A stretch of DNA of 48,216 nucleotides from Candidatus Desulfovibrio kirbyi. GTDB taxonomy: Bacteria > Desulfobacterota > Desulfovibrionia > Desulfovibrionales > Desulfovibrionaceae. The position numbers were made by a program, and so were the translations under genes. Positions 1 through 13,989 of this stretch are shown here, piece after piece; the stretch's first letter is position 1, and each line of letters begins with the position of its first letter. The DNA lies in assembly GCA_013374015.1 (NCBI GenBank), contig BLLL01000013.1, forward strand, positions 1-48,216, given 5' to 3'. The notes below the pieces were generated by a model, which saw only the letters and a program-made list of their open reading frames with translations, had not been told where the DNA came from and made no database searches.

Positions 1-93
1 AGAGTAGCCCTGAAAAAGGTATACGGCAACAAAACCCTGCAAGACCTGCTGGACGCAGACGCCGCGCGATGTATGCACAATTACAGCATATAG
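1..93 (+). CDS. C-terminal tail of an unidentified protein (partial)
   Basis: The first 93 bases read openly in frame 1 and end in TAG at 91-93, giving a 30-residue tail that ends CMHNYSI. The tail is too short to assign. It lies just outside a decayed repA end, so it probably belongs to a neighbouring mobile segment. It could also be a chance open frame. Confidence 0.3.
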   Translation, partial: RVALKKVYGNKTLQDLLDADAARCMHNYSI

Positions 94-110
94 TCGACCC
101 TAAAACGCGG

Positions 111-178
111 ATTGCACGCAAGCCGATTGTAGTTCGCCATGTTCATCACGCTTGCGCGGTTGCTTCATTATTTATACC
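111..178 (-). pseudogene. fragment of repA-like replication initiator
   Basis: On the minus strand this stretch matches the middle of the intact repA-like gene at 46843-47628: the encoded KQPRK and DEHG pieces correspond to KQPRKLNEHG there. It then joins abruptly to sequence like that upstream of the intact gene (compare 168-200 with 47641-47670). Most of the gene is missing. It marks a third, badly eroded copy of the mobile-element end. Confidence 0.5.
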
Positions 179-200
179 CTGAAAACAGGTAAAAGAAGAG

Positions 201-228
201 GGGCTATGTGCCTTTTTACACATAACCC
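201..228. repeat. conserved hairpin of the element end, left copy
   Basis: The arms gggctatgtg (201-210) and cacataaccc (219-228) can pair around a T-rich loop with one G-T-type change. The same hairpin occurs at 14632-14659 and 47671-47699 beside the repA ends, with different loops. Conservation of the stem but not the loop suggests a structural or protein-binding role. Confidence 0.5.
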
Positions 229-234
229 ATAAAA

Positions 235-271
235 AATCAGTATATGTGCAATAATGCTTTTATAACTGATT
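235..271. promoter_or_regulatory. inverted repeat upstream of the defence operon
   Basis: A perfect 7-bp inverted repeat (aatcagt at 235-241, actgatt at 265-271) flanks an AT-rich spacer about 60 bp before the helicase start. It is in the right place for an operator or promoter of the operon. No convincing -35/-10 pair can be assigned by eye, so this is only a candidate. Confidence 0.25.
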
Positions 272-327
272 GAAATTGCCCAATCTAATCTTCTTTTGGT
301 TGATGGCCCATCTATTGAGAACAAAAC

Positions 328-3842
<3,515 letters not shown>

Positions 3843-3846
<4 letters not shown>

Positions 3847-5135
3847 AGATACAGTCACTGCATCTTGAAAATTATCGCTGCTTTGAGAATTTTGATATAG
3901 ATTTCGATAAAAACCTAACAGTTCTTGTTGGCGTTAATGGAGCTGGAAAGACAAACATTCTTGATGCACTAACTGTCTTTTGCAAATATATTATGGAAAG
4001 CCAACGTGGCAATTATAGTGCAATTTTGTGTAAAAGTTCTGATTTATCAATAAAATACACAAAAGATGAAATACACATTAATATAAAAATATTTAGCCAT
4101 GATAAACCACTCCAATGGACATTTATCGAAAGCCAAACCGATCCTGATACCTTCCCTATAAAAGAGCATCCGCATAGTCTTATTTACGATTTTCTTCCAA
4201 AAAAAGCACAGGAGAAATCGCTTCTGTGCTTACTATACAGCGCACAACGTTGTCTTCCTAAAGACTTGCGAGGTTCACCACAAGGAGGAAGACCAAGTGC
4301 ATTTACACAGGCATTTGACGCAAATATCAATTTTCAAACTTCTTTGAAATGGTTTAATGATAAGGATGCCGCAGAACTACGCCAACGCAGAGACATGAAG
4401 CAAAATGGAGATAGAAACGCCGAAACATACGAAGATCCAGAGTTGAAGGCTGTTCGCCATGCTGTCGCTGAGGCACTGTCAGATGGTGACTATGCCTATG
4501 AGGCTCCGCGCATGGTAGGAAGTCCGCCAGCATTGGTCATCAGGAATAAAGATACAGACACAGACTATGAAGTAACCATGCTCAGTGACGGATATAGAAC
4601 TATGCTGGCTCTAGTGATGGATTTGGCCCGGCGCATGGCGATTGCTAATGAGCATATAGTATGGCCGGAAGGACAATCCGTGTTGTATTCTCAAGGTATT
4701 GTGTTGATTGATGAAATAGAGTTACATTTACATCCTTCATGGCAGCAGACAGTTTTACCCACGCTTACGCGAATATTCCCCAATGTCCAGTTTATAGTAA
4801 CCACTCACAGCCCACAGGTGCTGACAAGCATAGCTGCAAAGTATATCCGTGTATTAAAAAAAGGACAGGCTTTTCCCCTGCCTGAAAATGACGAAACTGA
4901 AGGTGCGGATTCAGCCCGGCTACTACAGGATGTTTTGGGTGTTGATCCGAGACCTGGCAATGACATCGCCAAAAAGCTCAAAGAATACTCCGCTCTGGTA
5001 TATGGAGAACAGTGGGATAGCCCGCAGGCCGAATCTCTTCGCGCTGAACTTGATGCTCATTACCATGACGCTGAACCCATGCTGAAAGAACTAGAACTTC
5101 ACATAGAAAACAGCAAGTGGGAGCGCGAGTTGTGA
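3843..5135 (+). CDS. RecF/SMC-like AAA ATPase, Septu PtuA-like
   Basis: This 430-residue ATPase begins with the typical beta strands and 'ENYRCF' of RecF-like proteins. Walker A is GVNGAGKT (residues 30-37). A Walker B region, VLIDEIELHLHPSWQ, lies near residue 287, followed by the TTHSPQ switch motif. This is the OLD/PtuA-type ABC ATPase plan without a fused nuclease. It overlaps the helicase gene upstream by 4 bp and the HNH gene downstream by 4 bp (GTGA). The following HNH gene makes the pair look like Septu (PtuA sensor ATPase, PtuB nuclease) or a retron-associated ATPase-HNH pair; no reverse transcriptase is present. The gene is more AT-rich than the helicase, which suggests separate acquisition into the operon. 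Confidence 0.8.
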
Positions 5136-5901
5136 AATTGGTACAAAAAAGTCCAACACCGCAGGAGCTGCTTGCGTTTCAACAGGCGAATTCGTCTGCA
5201 ACTTGGGACGAAATGCGGAATATCAATTGGAATGCCGCTTGTACATGCATGAAACAAGCTATTATAGATCAAAGCGGCCTATGTGCGTATTGTGAATGTA
5301 AAATTTCTGCGGATCAACCTCACAGATGCAGAATAGAACATTTTCACCCTAAAGCTGATTCTTCTCAAAATAAAAATTGGCATTTGGACTGGCAAAACAT
5401 GCTGGCTACCTGTAATGGGGGCGAAAGTGAAGGGAGTACAGCAGAGCCTTTGCCTGCCAATTTGTCTTGTGATGCGTATAAAAACCACATGATAACGATA
5501 ACCAAGGGAGCATTACAAATCCAGGTTGAACAATGTATTTTCTCTCCCCTGCATCTACCGTCTTTTCCAAACATTTTTGCCTTTGATAAAGGCACAGGGC
5601 ATCTTGAGCCTGATCAGAGTGCATGTTCGCAAACTGCGATTGATGCAGATAAATTAAATAATACTTCCAGATGCTCAATCTTAACTGTGAAAGGTTGGCA
5701 CGGTTGCGCCGTGAGATAGTAGTTAATATTGAACGCAACAAGAAAAAATTGAGACAAAAAAATATAGCGCCGCAAGACGCCCCAGCCTTGCTGGTAAAAC
5801 GATATTTTGGCGAAAAATGGCCTGAGTTTTTTACCACCATTCGTTGCTGTCTGGGGCAGTCGGCGGAAGACTATTTGCAATCTATCAACTATCAGGGATA
5901 A
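5132..5901 (+). CDS. HNH endonuclease, Septu PtuB-like (frameshifted)
   Basis: This looks like the nuclease partner of the preceding ATPase. Reading from the GTG at 5132, two zinc-binding pairs are visible: CAYC (residues 51-54) and, after an EHFHP core (69-73), a QNMLATC segment. This matches the TIGR02646/PtuB HNH family. The open frame runs to 5719, but the family-like C-terminus (LNLNCERLARLRREI and on to 5901) lies in the next frame. One base, most simply a C near 5667, appears to be missing; restoring it gives about 256 residues, a normal size. An upstream GTG at 5117 is possible, but 5132 gives the usual 4-bp overlap. Either the nuclease is inactivated, with its ATPase intact, or the read has an error. 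Confidence 0.7.
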
Positions 5902-5904
5902 CAC

Positions 5905-8724
5905 ATGGCCGCGCACGGAACATACAAAAAGAAACTGATCGAAGTTGCCCTCCCCTTGGAAGCCATCAACGCGGAATCCGTGCGTGAAAAATCCATCCGT
6001 CATGGTCATCCTTCCACGTTGCATTTATGGTGGGCGCGGCGACCACTTGCTGCTACTCGTGCAGTTATTTTCTCTTCATTGGTAGACGACCCCTCTTCTC
6101 ATCCAGAACAATTCCCTTCTGAAGAAGCACAGGCTGTTGAGCGTAACATGTTGTTTGCATTGATTGAAGAATTGGTAAAATGGGAAAATTCCAACAATCA
6201 GGATGTGCTGGACAAAGCCAAAGCTGAAATCCTGAAATCAACTGACGGCAATCCACCCGCCCTGCTTGATCCCTTTGCAGGGGGCGGCGCGATTCCGCTG
6301 GAGGCGCAACGCCTTGGATTGGAAGCTCATGCCAGCAACTTGAACCCTGTGGCCGTTATGATCAACAAGGCCATGATTGAAATTCCACCCAAGTTCGCAG
6401 GATTGTCTCCGGTCAACCCAGAAGCCCGTAAGAATAAGAGAATGGACAAAAACTGGACAGGTGCATCTGGTCTTGCCGAAGATGTGCGTTATTACGGTGA
6501 ATGGATGAAGCAGGAAGCTTTTAAGCGTATTGGGCATCTTTATCCCAAGGTACAACTGACCCAAGAAAAGGCCAGAATACATGGCGGAAGTGAATCCACT
6601 GTCATTGCCTGGATTTGGGCAAGAACGGTCAAATGCCCGAACCCTGCTTGCGGTTGCGAAATGCCGTTGGCAAGTTCTTTTGTATTGTCTAAAAAAACAG
6701 GGAAAGAAGCGTATATCCAGCCAGAAATTGATATGGCGGACAAAAAAATTCGCTACACCGTCAAAACCGGCAAAGGAAATGTTCCAGAACCGCCAAAGAC
6801 ATCTCGTGGGGCAAAATTTAAATGCATAATGTGCGGTGAATCAACAACACCAGATTATATAAAAGATGAAGCCATGTCAGGGCGAATGGGCGCACAGCTA
6901 ATGGCTGTCGTTGCAGAAGGGCATAACGGACGATTGTATGTGTCGCCAGATGATATTCACTTTGCTGTAGCGAATATACCCAAACCTCAAGGCTATCCAA
7001 CAGCAACTCTGCCTGATGATCCACGAAATTTTTGTACTGTAAATTATGGATTGAATACCTACGACAAACTTTTCACCCACCGCCAGCTCACCGCTCTCAC
7101 CACATTCAGCTCACTGGTACAAGAGGCACAGAAAAAAGCACAAGCGGACGCCCTCGCCGCCGGAATGAGCAACAATCCTACCCCACTGGCTAACGGCGGT
7201 ACAGGTGCTAGCGCCTATGGGCAGGCTGTGGGGGTGTATTTGGCGTTTGTTGTAGATAAACTCGCTGATCTGGGTAATTCCTTAAATGTGTGGGAACCAA
7301 TAGCGCAATGCCCTCGTCATCTTTTTTCAAGACAAGCAATTCCAATGGTTTGGGATTTTGCCGAAGGTAACCCATTAGGCAAAAGTTCAGGTTCTTGGCA
7401 TGTGTTGCTAAATAACTTGATGCATAGTTTCTCCTCTGGATTATTTGAATTTACCAGAGAACAAGCGGGGATTGTCCGTCAATTCGACGCTCAAAGCGAC
7501 AACGGCTTACGCAATATTATGATTTCCACTGATCCTCCATATTACGACAATATCAGCTATGCGGATTTATCCGACTTTTTCTACGTCTGGTTGCGCCAGT
7601 CCTTGAAAAACACCTATCCTGACATATTCCGCACCATGCTTGTCCCCAAAGTAGAAGAATTGGTGGCGACGCCATCCCGTTTCGATGGAAGCGTAGAAAA
7701 AGCGCGGGATTTTTTTGAATCCGGTATGCTATCAACTTTCCGTCAGGTTTTCACTTATGCGCGGGAAGATATACCGGTAACGATTTACTATGCTTTCAAG
7801 CAGAGCGAATCTGAGGAAGACGGTGACCAGCAACGGACAGCTTCTACTGGTTGGGAAACCATGCTTTCGGCCATTACCCAGGCTGGATTTTCCATAACTG
7901 GCACATGGCCAATGAGGACAGAAATGGGTTCACGGGCAATCGCTCAAGGCACCAATGCCCTTGCATCCTCCATTGTCTTGGTCTGTCGCAAGCGTCCCGT
8001 TGATGCTCCCACCTGCACTCGCCGTGAGTTCATCAACACCCTCAAACGTGACTTGAGGCCCGCATTGAAAAACCTGCAACGCTCCAACATCGCACCGGTG
8101 GACTTGGCTCAATCAGCCATCGGGCCGGGCATGGGCGTATACTCCCGCTTTGCCAAAGTGCTGGAAGCCGACGGCGCGCCCATGAGTGTGCGTAGCGCAT
8201 TGCAAATCATAAATCAGGAGCTTGACCTCTACTTTACGGAACAGGACGGTGAGCTTGACCGCGACAGCCGCTTCTGCGTTGACCTTTATTCACAGTATGC
8301 CTTTAATGACCTAAAGTTTGGCGAGGCTGATGTGCTGGCCCGCGCCAAAAATACCTCGGTGGAAAAACTTGTCGGGCGCGGTATCCTTTACGCTCAAAAG
8401 GGCGTGGTGCGTCTTTTGGAGCGCAGTGAATTGCCGGAAAAAATGCCCCCCGGTGAGGACTGCATCTGGCTTTTGGCTCAACAACTCACTAAGGCGATGG
8501 AAATCGGTGGCGTGGTCGCCAGCGCTAAAATCGCTGTTTTCCTGTTCGGCTCCGGCGCGGAACATGCCAAGGCTCTGGCCTACCGGCTGTTCACGATTGC
8601 AGAACGCAAGGGCTGGGCGGCAGAAGCCTACGCTTACAATTCGCTGGTTATCGCTTGGCCTGAAATACAGGCAAAGGTTAATGAACTACATCGTGCCCAG
8701 CCTGTGCAAGGGAAGTTGGTGTAA
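5905..8724 (+). CDS. DUF1156 adenine-specific DNA methyltransferase
   Basis: This 939-residue protein is an N6-adenine-type DNA methyltransferase. The N-terminus carries the DUF1156 signature (KKLIEVALPLEAIN, then HPSTLHLWWARRPLAA). The SAM-binding motif I is DPFAGGG (residues 122-128) and catalytic motif IV is DPPY (543-546), with a long insertion between them that includes CPNPACGC and CIMCG cysteine clusters likely to bind zinc. Proteins of this family are known near DUF499 ATPases and helicases in defence islands, where the methylase probably marks self DNA. It starts 3 bp after the HNH frame ends and is followed after 23 bp by the second ATPase. The catalytic motifs look intact. Confidence 0.85.
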   Translation: MAAHGTYKKKLIEVALPLEAINAESVREKSIRHGHPSTLHLWWARRPLAATRAVIFSSLVDDPSSHPEQFPSEEAQAVERNMLFALIEELVKWENSNNQDVLDKAKAEILKSTDGNPPALLDPFAGGGAIPLEAQRLGLEAHASNLNPVAVMINKAMIEIPPKFAGLSPVNPEARKNKRMDKNWTGASGLAEDVRYYGEWMKQEAFKRIGHLYPKVQLTQEKARIHGGSESTVIAWIWARTVKCPNPACGCEMPLASSFVLSKKTGKEAYIQPEIDMADKKIRYTVKTGKGNVPEPPKTSRGAKFKCIMCGESTTPDYIKDEAMSGRMGAQLMAVVAEGHNGRLYVSPDDIHFAVANIPKPQGYPTATLPDDPRNFCTVNYGLNTYDKLFTHRQLTALTTFSSLVQEAQKKAQADALAAGMSNNPTPLANGGTGASAYGQAVGVYLAFVVDKLADLGNSLNVWEPIAQCPRHLFSRQAIPMVWDFAEGNPLGKSSGSWHVLLNNLMHSFSSGLFEFTREQAGIVRQFDAQSDNGLRNIMISTDPPYYDNISYADLSDFFYVWLRQSLKNTYPDIFRTMLVPKVEELVATPSRFDGSVEKARDFFESGMLSTFRQVFTYAREDIPVTIYYAFKQSESEEDGDQQRTASTGWETMLSAITQAGFSITGTWPMRTEMGSRAIAQGTNALASSIVLVCRKRPVDAPTCTRREFINTLKRDLRPALKNLQRSNIAPVDLAQSAIGPGMGVYSRFAKVLEADGAPMSVRSALQIINQELDLYFTEQDGELDRDSRFCVDLYSQYAFNDLKFGEADVLARAKNTSVEKLVGRGILYAQKGVVRLLERSELPEKMPPGEDCIWLLAQQLTKAMEIGGVVASAKIAVFLFGSGAEHAKALAYRLFTIAERKGWAAEAYAYNSLVIAWPEIQAKVNELHRAQPVQGKLV

Positions 8725-8747
8725 AACAATATGGAGGTATTCTTCCC

Positions 8748-9884
8748 ATGTTAACTAAAATTTCACTTCAGAATCTACGTTGCTTCAAGGACTTTACGCT
8801 TGAGAATATGACTCCGCTGACCTTGATTTCAGGCAGGAACAATGTCGGGAAAACAACGCTGCTGGAAGGTATATTGTTGTTGTTCGTCTATAGATCTGCT
8901 GAACTGTTTTTTAATATAAACGCCATCCGAGGTATTCCAGCAGTAATCCCATCGCCGCAAGGCTATCTTCTTGGTTTGGAACCTCCATCACTATGGGAAA
9001 CTTTATTCCCTGATATGGATATGACGTTAGGCTTACGCATTTCGGCAGAAGACGATGCAGGGAATGCCAGTGTCGTTTGCCTCGAAAAAGACGCTCAAGT
9101 TTCCGTGGCACAAGTTGGGAACAAAAACAACGCGCAAAATATGCTTCAACTTTCCGTGGCACAAGTTGGGAACAAAAACAACGCGCAAAATATGCTTCAA
9201 CCTGTTCCCGGAAGTTATGTATTAAATCTGTCGTATGAGAATAATGGAGACAGGGAAACGGGGCGTTTTATCCTGACGGCAAATGGTTTGGCGCTCAATT
9301 TTGATGCTCCCCCGCATCTGCCTACGCCGCCGTTTGCGTTATATATTGGGCCGAATGTGCTTTTTTCGCAGCCACAAATCGTTGATTGGCTTAGCAAAGT
9401 GGATTTAGACGATAAAAAACAGCAAATTGTGGAAGCTTTGCGTCTGTTGGACAAGGAAATTATTGATGTTTTTGCCGTAACAAAACACGGTGTCGCCGAT
9501 AGTTACATAAGGAGGAACACGAGTAAACCTCGTTCTGTTCGGACACTGGGAGACGGTATCAACAAGCTTTTGTCCTATTTGTTGGCAATGATAGCCAATC
9601 CTGATGGGATATTTCTCTTGGACGAAATTGAAACAGGTTTCCATTATTCATTCTATCCTCAGCTATGGGAACTCATCTCCACCGTTGCCAAGGAAACTAA
9701 TAGTCAGGTTGTCGCCACGACACACAGTTACGAGTGCATCAGCGCCGCAGTCGAAGGAACAAAAAAAGTTGATTCTTCGTTGCTGACCTACGTCAGGTTA
9801 GGAGGAGAAGATTCAATAGTGCCCTACTATTTCTCTGGGGATAACCTTGCCTTTGCACTTCAAAATGAAATGGAGGTAAGGTGA
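8748..9884 (+). CDS. AAA ATPase of OLD/AriA type
   Basis: This 378-residue ATPase is preceded by a good ribosome site (ggagg at 8732). It begins with the RecF-like 'LQNLRCFKDF', has Walker A GRNNVGKT (residues 29-36), Walker B FLLDEIETGFH and the following ATTHS switch. It differs clearly from the first ATPase of the operon and resembles AAA_15/AAA_21 proteins paired with TOPRIM partners, such as AriA of PARIS. The next gene starts at the base after its stop and encodes a TOPRIM-like protein, which supports a sensor-effector pair. A perfect 51-bp tandem duplication adds 17 residues around position 120-150, away from the motifs. Confidence 0.75.
   Translation: MLTKISLQNLRCFKDFTLENMTPLTLISGRNNVGKTTLLEGILLLFVYRSAELFFNINAIRGIPAVIPSPQGYLLGLEPPSLWETLFPDMDMTLGLRISAEDDAGNASVVCLEKDAQVSVAQVGNKNNAQNMLQLSVAQVGNKNNAQNMLQPVPGSYVLNLSYENNGDRETGRFILTANGLALNFDAPPHLPTPPFALYIGPNVLFSQPQIVDWLSKVDLDDKKQQIVEALRLLDKEIIDVFAVTKHGVADSYIRRNTSKPRSVRTLGDGINKLLSYLLAMIANPDGIFLLDEIETGFHYSFYPQLWELISTVAKETNSQVVATTHSYECISAAVEGTKKVDSSLLTYVRLGGEDSIVPYYFSGDNLAFALQNEMEVR
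9100..9201 (+). repeat. perfect 51-bp tandem duplication inside an ATPase gene
   Basis: Two identical 51-bp units (9100-9150 and 9151-9201) lie head to tail and keep the reading frame. Each encodes a 17-residue unit containing SVAQVGNKNNAQ. The absence of any mismatch points to a recent event. Confidence 0.9.
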
Positions 9885-10535
9885 ATGGCACGGGAAAATG
9901 AAAACTTGGTAAAGTCACACCTGATACTTAGTGAAGGACGTGATGCTCAAGAATTTCTCATATATCTGTTACAATCTCTTACCTCCGAGAACTTACTATT
10001 TGATGATTTTCAAGTCCTCAATTTCGGAGGAAATGAGCAACTTAATCAATATCTTAATATTCTGCCAAATAGACCTGGTTATGAACATGTCAAATCAATT
10101 GCTGTAATAAGGGATGCAGAGAAAGACGCCGATTGTGCGATAGCCGCTATTAAGAGTGCATTTTCTAGCAATAAATTTGCTGTACCTGCAAAACCATTTA
10201 ATCCAGCTAAAACAAGTGTGCCCGCCACGGGGTTTGTGATTTTTCCGAACTGTTGTGAGAACCCTGAAAACGGGACACTTGAAGATTTATGTCTTAAAAT
10301 ACTGTCAAAAGAAGATGCGCAACTCATATTGAACACCACTGACAGCACCTTGGAAAATTATAAAAAACAGTTAAAACAACTAAATAAAAACCGTCTGCAT
10401 ACCTATTTTTCTCTGACTAATGAGTATGTCACGTTAAAAATTGGCGAGGCGGCCAATGCTAAAGCATTTAAGTTTAGTGGCCCGGAAATTGATTCCCTAA
10501 AATCATTCCTTCTTCAAATGCATGGTGATGGGTGA
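9885..10535 (+). CDS. TOPRIM/DUF3226-like protein, putative effector nuclease
   Basis: This 216-residue protein shows a TOPRIM-like pattern: ILSEGRD with Glu17 near the N-terminus, then AVIRDAEKDAD with Asp77, Glu79 and Asp81 as the likely metal ligands. A later FPNCCENGTLED-like segment resembles DUF3226 proteins, which I place with TOPRIM nucleases. It directly follows the OLD/AriA-like ATPase with no gap. In PARIS the ATPase AriA holds a TOPRIM protein, AriB, until phage triggers it; this pair may work alike, although AriB belongs to DUF4435. It overlaps the DUF499 gene by one base (TGATG at 10533). The family name is a recollection; the acidic pattern is visible. Confidence 0.6.
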   Translation: MARENENLVKSHLILSEGRDAQEFLIYLLQSLTSENLLFDDFQVLNFGGNEQLNQYLNILPNRPGYEHVKSIAVIRDAEKDADCAIAAIKSAFSSNKFAVPAKPFNPAKTSVPATGFVIFPNCCENPENGTLEDLCLKILSKEDAQLILNTTDSTLENYKKQLKQLNKNRLHTYFSLTNEYVTLKIGEAANAKAFKFSGPEIDSLKSFLLQMHGDG

Positions 10536-13500
10536 TGGAAAACAATCATGAGCTGGTAGCAAAAGGCTTCCGCTCCCTTCTGGCGGCATTCGCCCCGTAT
10601 GTGGCTGCTAAGCTGCACAATGAGTACGGCACAAACTGGTGGGATATGGCTGTTATGGGCAAATTGCGCGACGAACAAAAGCGCGATCTGCCGATAGCCG
10701 GAAACAACGAAAAACTGATCAATTCGCTGGATATTCAACGCTGTCTCACACTGTTTGACCTGCATTGGAATGACGTGTTCCGCAAGCGCCTTTCCATTGA
10801 CCACCGTACCTGGGCCAAAGAACTCATGGGCGTCCGTAACAGGCTGGCACATATTGGGGGACAGGATTTCAGTGATAACGACACATGGCGTGCGCTGGAC
10901 ACCATGTCCCGGCTCTGCGAACAGCTTGATGCTGAAAAAACAGAAGAAATTCGTACTCTACTCCGCGCATCCCGCTACGGTACAACTGAAGGTTCAACCA
11001 CAGTTGTGGAAGTAAAAACGTCGCAGGAAGCTGGGCAAGTAGCGGTGAAGAACGGCAAAAAACTTGGCATCCTCAGTGAAACGCCGCTAAGTGGTTTGCC
11101 GAACTGGCGCGAGGTGGTTGAGCCGCACCCCGATGTGGCGCAAGGACGTTACAAAAACGCCGAATTTGCGGCGGATTTGGCCCAGGTGGCTCGTGGTGAA
11201 GGCGCGTATGAATACCGTGACCCCGTAGAATTTTTTGCCCGAACCTATGTAACAGAAGGCATGTCCGGCCTGCTTGTTCAGGCGCTCAAGCGCGTTGGCG
11301 GTATGGATGGTGAGCCGGTCATTCAGTTGAAAACAGCTTTCGGCGGCGGCAAAACGCACAGTATGCTGGCTCTTTACCATCTGTTGCGTGGCGCTGTTGC
11401 CGTAGATAAAATTCCGGGCATCAAGTCGGTGCTTGCGGCAGCTAATATTTCAAGCTTACCCAAAGCGAATGTAGCGGTATTGGTGGGTACAGCCCTTGAC
11501 CCGGCCAGAAACAAACGCCCGCAAAACCTGCCGGGCGTCACGGTGAATACCCTGTGGGGCGAAATGGCGGCACAGCTTGCGCTTGCGGCAATTAACCCAA
11601 AAATATACGACTTCGTAAAGGAAGCAGATAAAAAAGGGGTTTCCCCCGGCTCTGTAGCCCTCAAAAATCTTTTTGACGCCTGCGGTTCCTGTCTTGTACT
11701 GATGGATGAACTCGTGGCCTATGCCAAGCGCATCTACGGTGCGAGTGGATTACCCGCTGGAACGTTCGATAATTTCATCTCTTTTATTCAGGAAATCACT
11801 GAAGCGGCGCGGGCGAGCAAAAACAGTCTAGTCGTTGCCAGCATACCGGAATCCGATATCGAAATCGGCGGTGAGGCTGGCAAAAACGCTCTGGAAACCA
11901 TTGAGCATACCTTTGGGCGTATGGAATCCATCTGGAAGCCGGTTGCAGCCAATGAAGGATTTGAGGTGGTGCGCCGCCGCTTGTTTCTCGACTGCAAAAA
12001 TGTGGATGTCCGCGACCGTGTGTGTGGGCAATTCAGCAAGATGTATGCCGAAAACACCGCTGACTTCCCGCTGGAAGCCAAAGAGCTTGAGTATAAAGAA
12101 CGTCTGATTTCCTGTTACCCGATCCATCCGGAGATTTTCGACCGCTTGTATGAAGATTGGGCAACCCTGGAACGCTTTCAGCGTACTCGCGGCGTCTTAC
12201 GCCTGATGGCTACTGTTATTCATGAGTTATGGATGGGCAATGACGCCGGATTGATGATTATGCCCGGCTCCATTCCGTTAGATGTGCCCAATGTGCGCGA
12301 CGAACTGACCCGGCATCTGCCGGAAGGCTGGAATGCCCTTGTGGATCGCGAAGTGGACGGCAAACGCTCTGTGCCCTATCAGAAAGATCAGGCCAATACC
12401 CGCTACGGGAAAAAGCTGGCTTCCCGCCGCGTTGCGCGGACAGTTATGCTGGGCAGTGCGCCTACAGTTCGCGAACAAACGGTGCGCGGCATTGAGTCTT
12501 CACGCATTCGTCTTGGCGTTGTCCAGCCGGGTGAAAATATCGCAGATTTTAACGATGCTCTGAATACCTTACAGACTTTTTTGGCCACCTCTACACCAAT
12601 CCGTCAGGAGATCGCTTCTGGTATGACACAAGGCCAACCTTGCGCAAAACCGTGGAAGATCGCGCAAGGCAACTGGCCGCTTCCGATGTGGAATATGAAA
12701 TTGAGACAAGACTTCGGAAGCTGCGTAAAGAACTACCTTTTGCAGGTGTCCATATCTGCCCCGCTTCTTCTCTGGACGTAGCGGACGATCAGGCTACTCG
12801 CCTTGTCGTTCTGCGGCCCACGGACGGGTATGCTGCTTCTGGAAAAACCAGTCCAGCTACCCAGACTGTTGAGGATATTCTGAATAACCGAGGAACTGCC
12901 CCACGCATCTATAGGAACATGCTGGCCTTTGTCGTGCCGGATCAGGATTTATTGGGTGCGCTTGAGCAGGAGACACGCCGCTATCTTGCCTGGAAGTCTA
13001 TCAAAGAGGACAGTCAGGACTTAAATCTGGATGTAGCGCAAAACAGGGAAACAGAAAACAGTCTTAAACGCAGTGATGAGACGGTAGAGCTTCGCATTAA
13101 GGAAACTTGGTGCTGGCTGCTGGTTCCATATATTGACCGTAATGTTGATATGAAAACTGTTGTGTGGGAGAAAATACGCATCAGCGGCGGAAATGACGGT
13201 ATTGTTGCAGCTGCTGCTAAGAAAATGACGCAGAACGAGTCGCTTATCACCAAATGGGCACCAGCGCTCCTACTTATGGAACTGGATACTGTTTTATGGC
13301 GTGAGAGCAGTAGTATCGGGATTAAAAAATTGTGGGAATACCTCAGCACTTATTGCTACCTGCCAAGGCTTGCGAATTACGAAGTTTTGGAAGACGCTAT
13401 CCGCGCCGGTTTACCTTCGCCGGAATATTTTGCGTATGCCGCAGCCATTGGCGAAAATCGCTTTATTGATCTCAAGTACAATCAGCCTGGAACCATTGAC

Positions 13501-13908
13501 CGTTCCGGTTTTCTGGTAAAGATTACCGCCGCGCAAAAGCAAATTGCGGAGGCACAACCTGTGCAGCCTCCATTGCCAGAGGGAAGTAGCGGGCTGACAG
13601 CGGGTGGATCCGCATCAGTATATCATCCCGCGCCGGAATCTTTACCATCGCAGTTAAATGAATCAGCCTTTCCCAAGAATACGCATTTCTATATGTCCGC
13701 CCTACTGGACAGCACGCGGATTAACCGCGACGTGCAGCGCCTTGTAGAAGAAGTCATTGGCCACCTCACTTCCGCCCCAGGCTCCCATCTGGAAGTCACA
13801 CTGGAAGTCAACATAAAGGCTCCAGATGGATTGCCGCAACAAATAATTAGAACTGTATCCGAGAACTGCCGGACGCTGAAGGTGAAAGATTTTGGGTTTG
13901 ATGAGTAA
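10535..13908 (+). CDS. Swt1-HEPN/DUF499 ATPase, anti-phage associated (frameshifted)
   Basis: The last gene of the operon encodes a very large P-loop ATPase. The N-terminal ~110 residues resemble the Swt1-type HEPN domain. Walker A FGGGKT follows at about residue 269, a Walker B-like CLVLMDELV further on, and the DUF499 body thereafter. The first frame ends at 12781. The next conserved stretch, GDRFWYDTRPTLRKTVEDRA, is read in another frame from about 12605, so one base, most simply a C near 12604, is missing. Corrected, the protein has about 1124 residues, normal for the family. The start at 10535 uses the TGATG overlap. DUF499 genes accompany DUF1156 methylases in defence islands. Whether the break is real is unknown. 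Confidence 0.75.
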
Positions 13909-13989
13909 GTATTGAAGCGCAATTTAACAATGGTACATAACAGTTTCCATAACTATATATATGGTGACTTTTTTCCCTGTATGACTTGC

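Noticed and set aside
9100-9201. Possible CRISPR-like repeat
   Set aside because: Only two directly abutting units without spacers, inside a coding frame; no array or cas genes are seen in the window.
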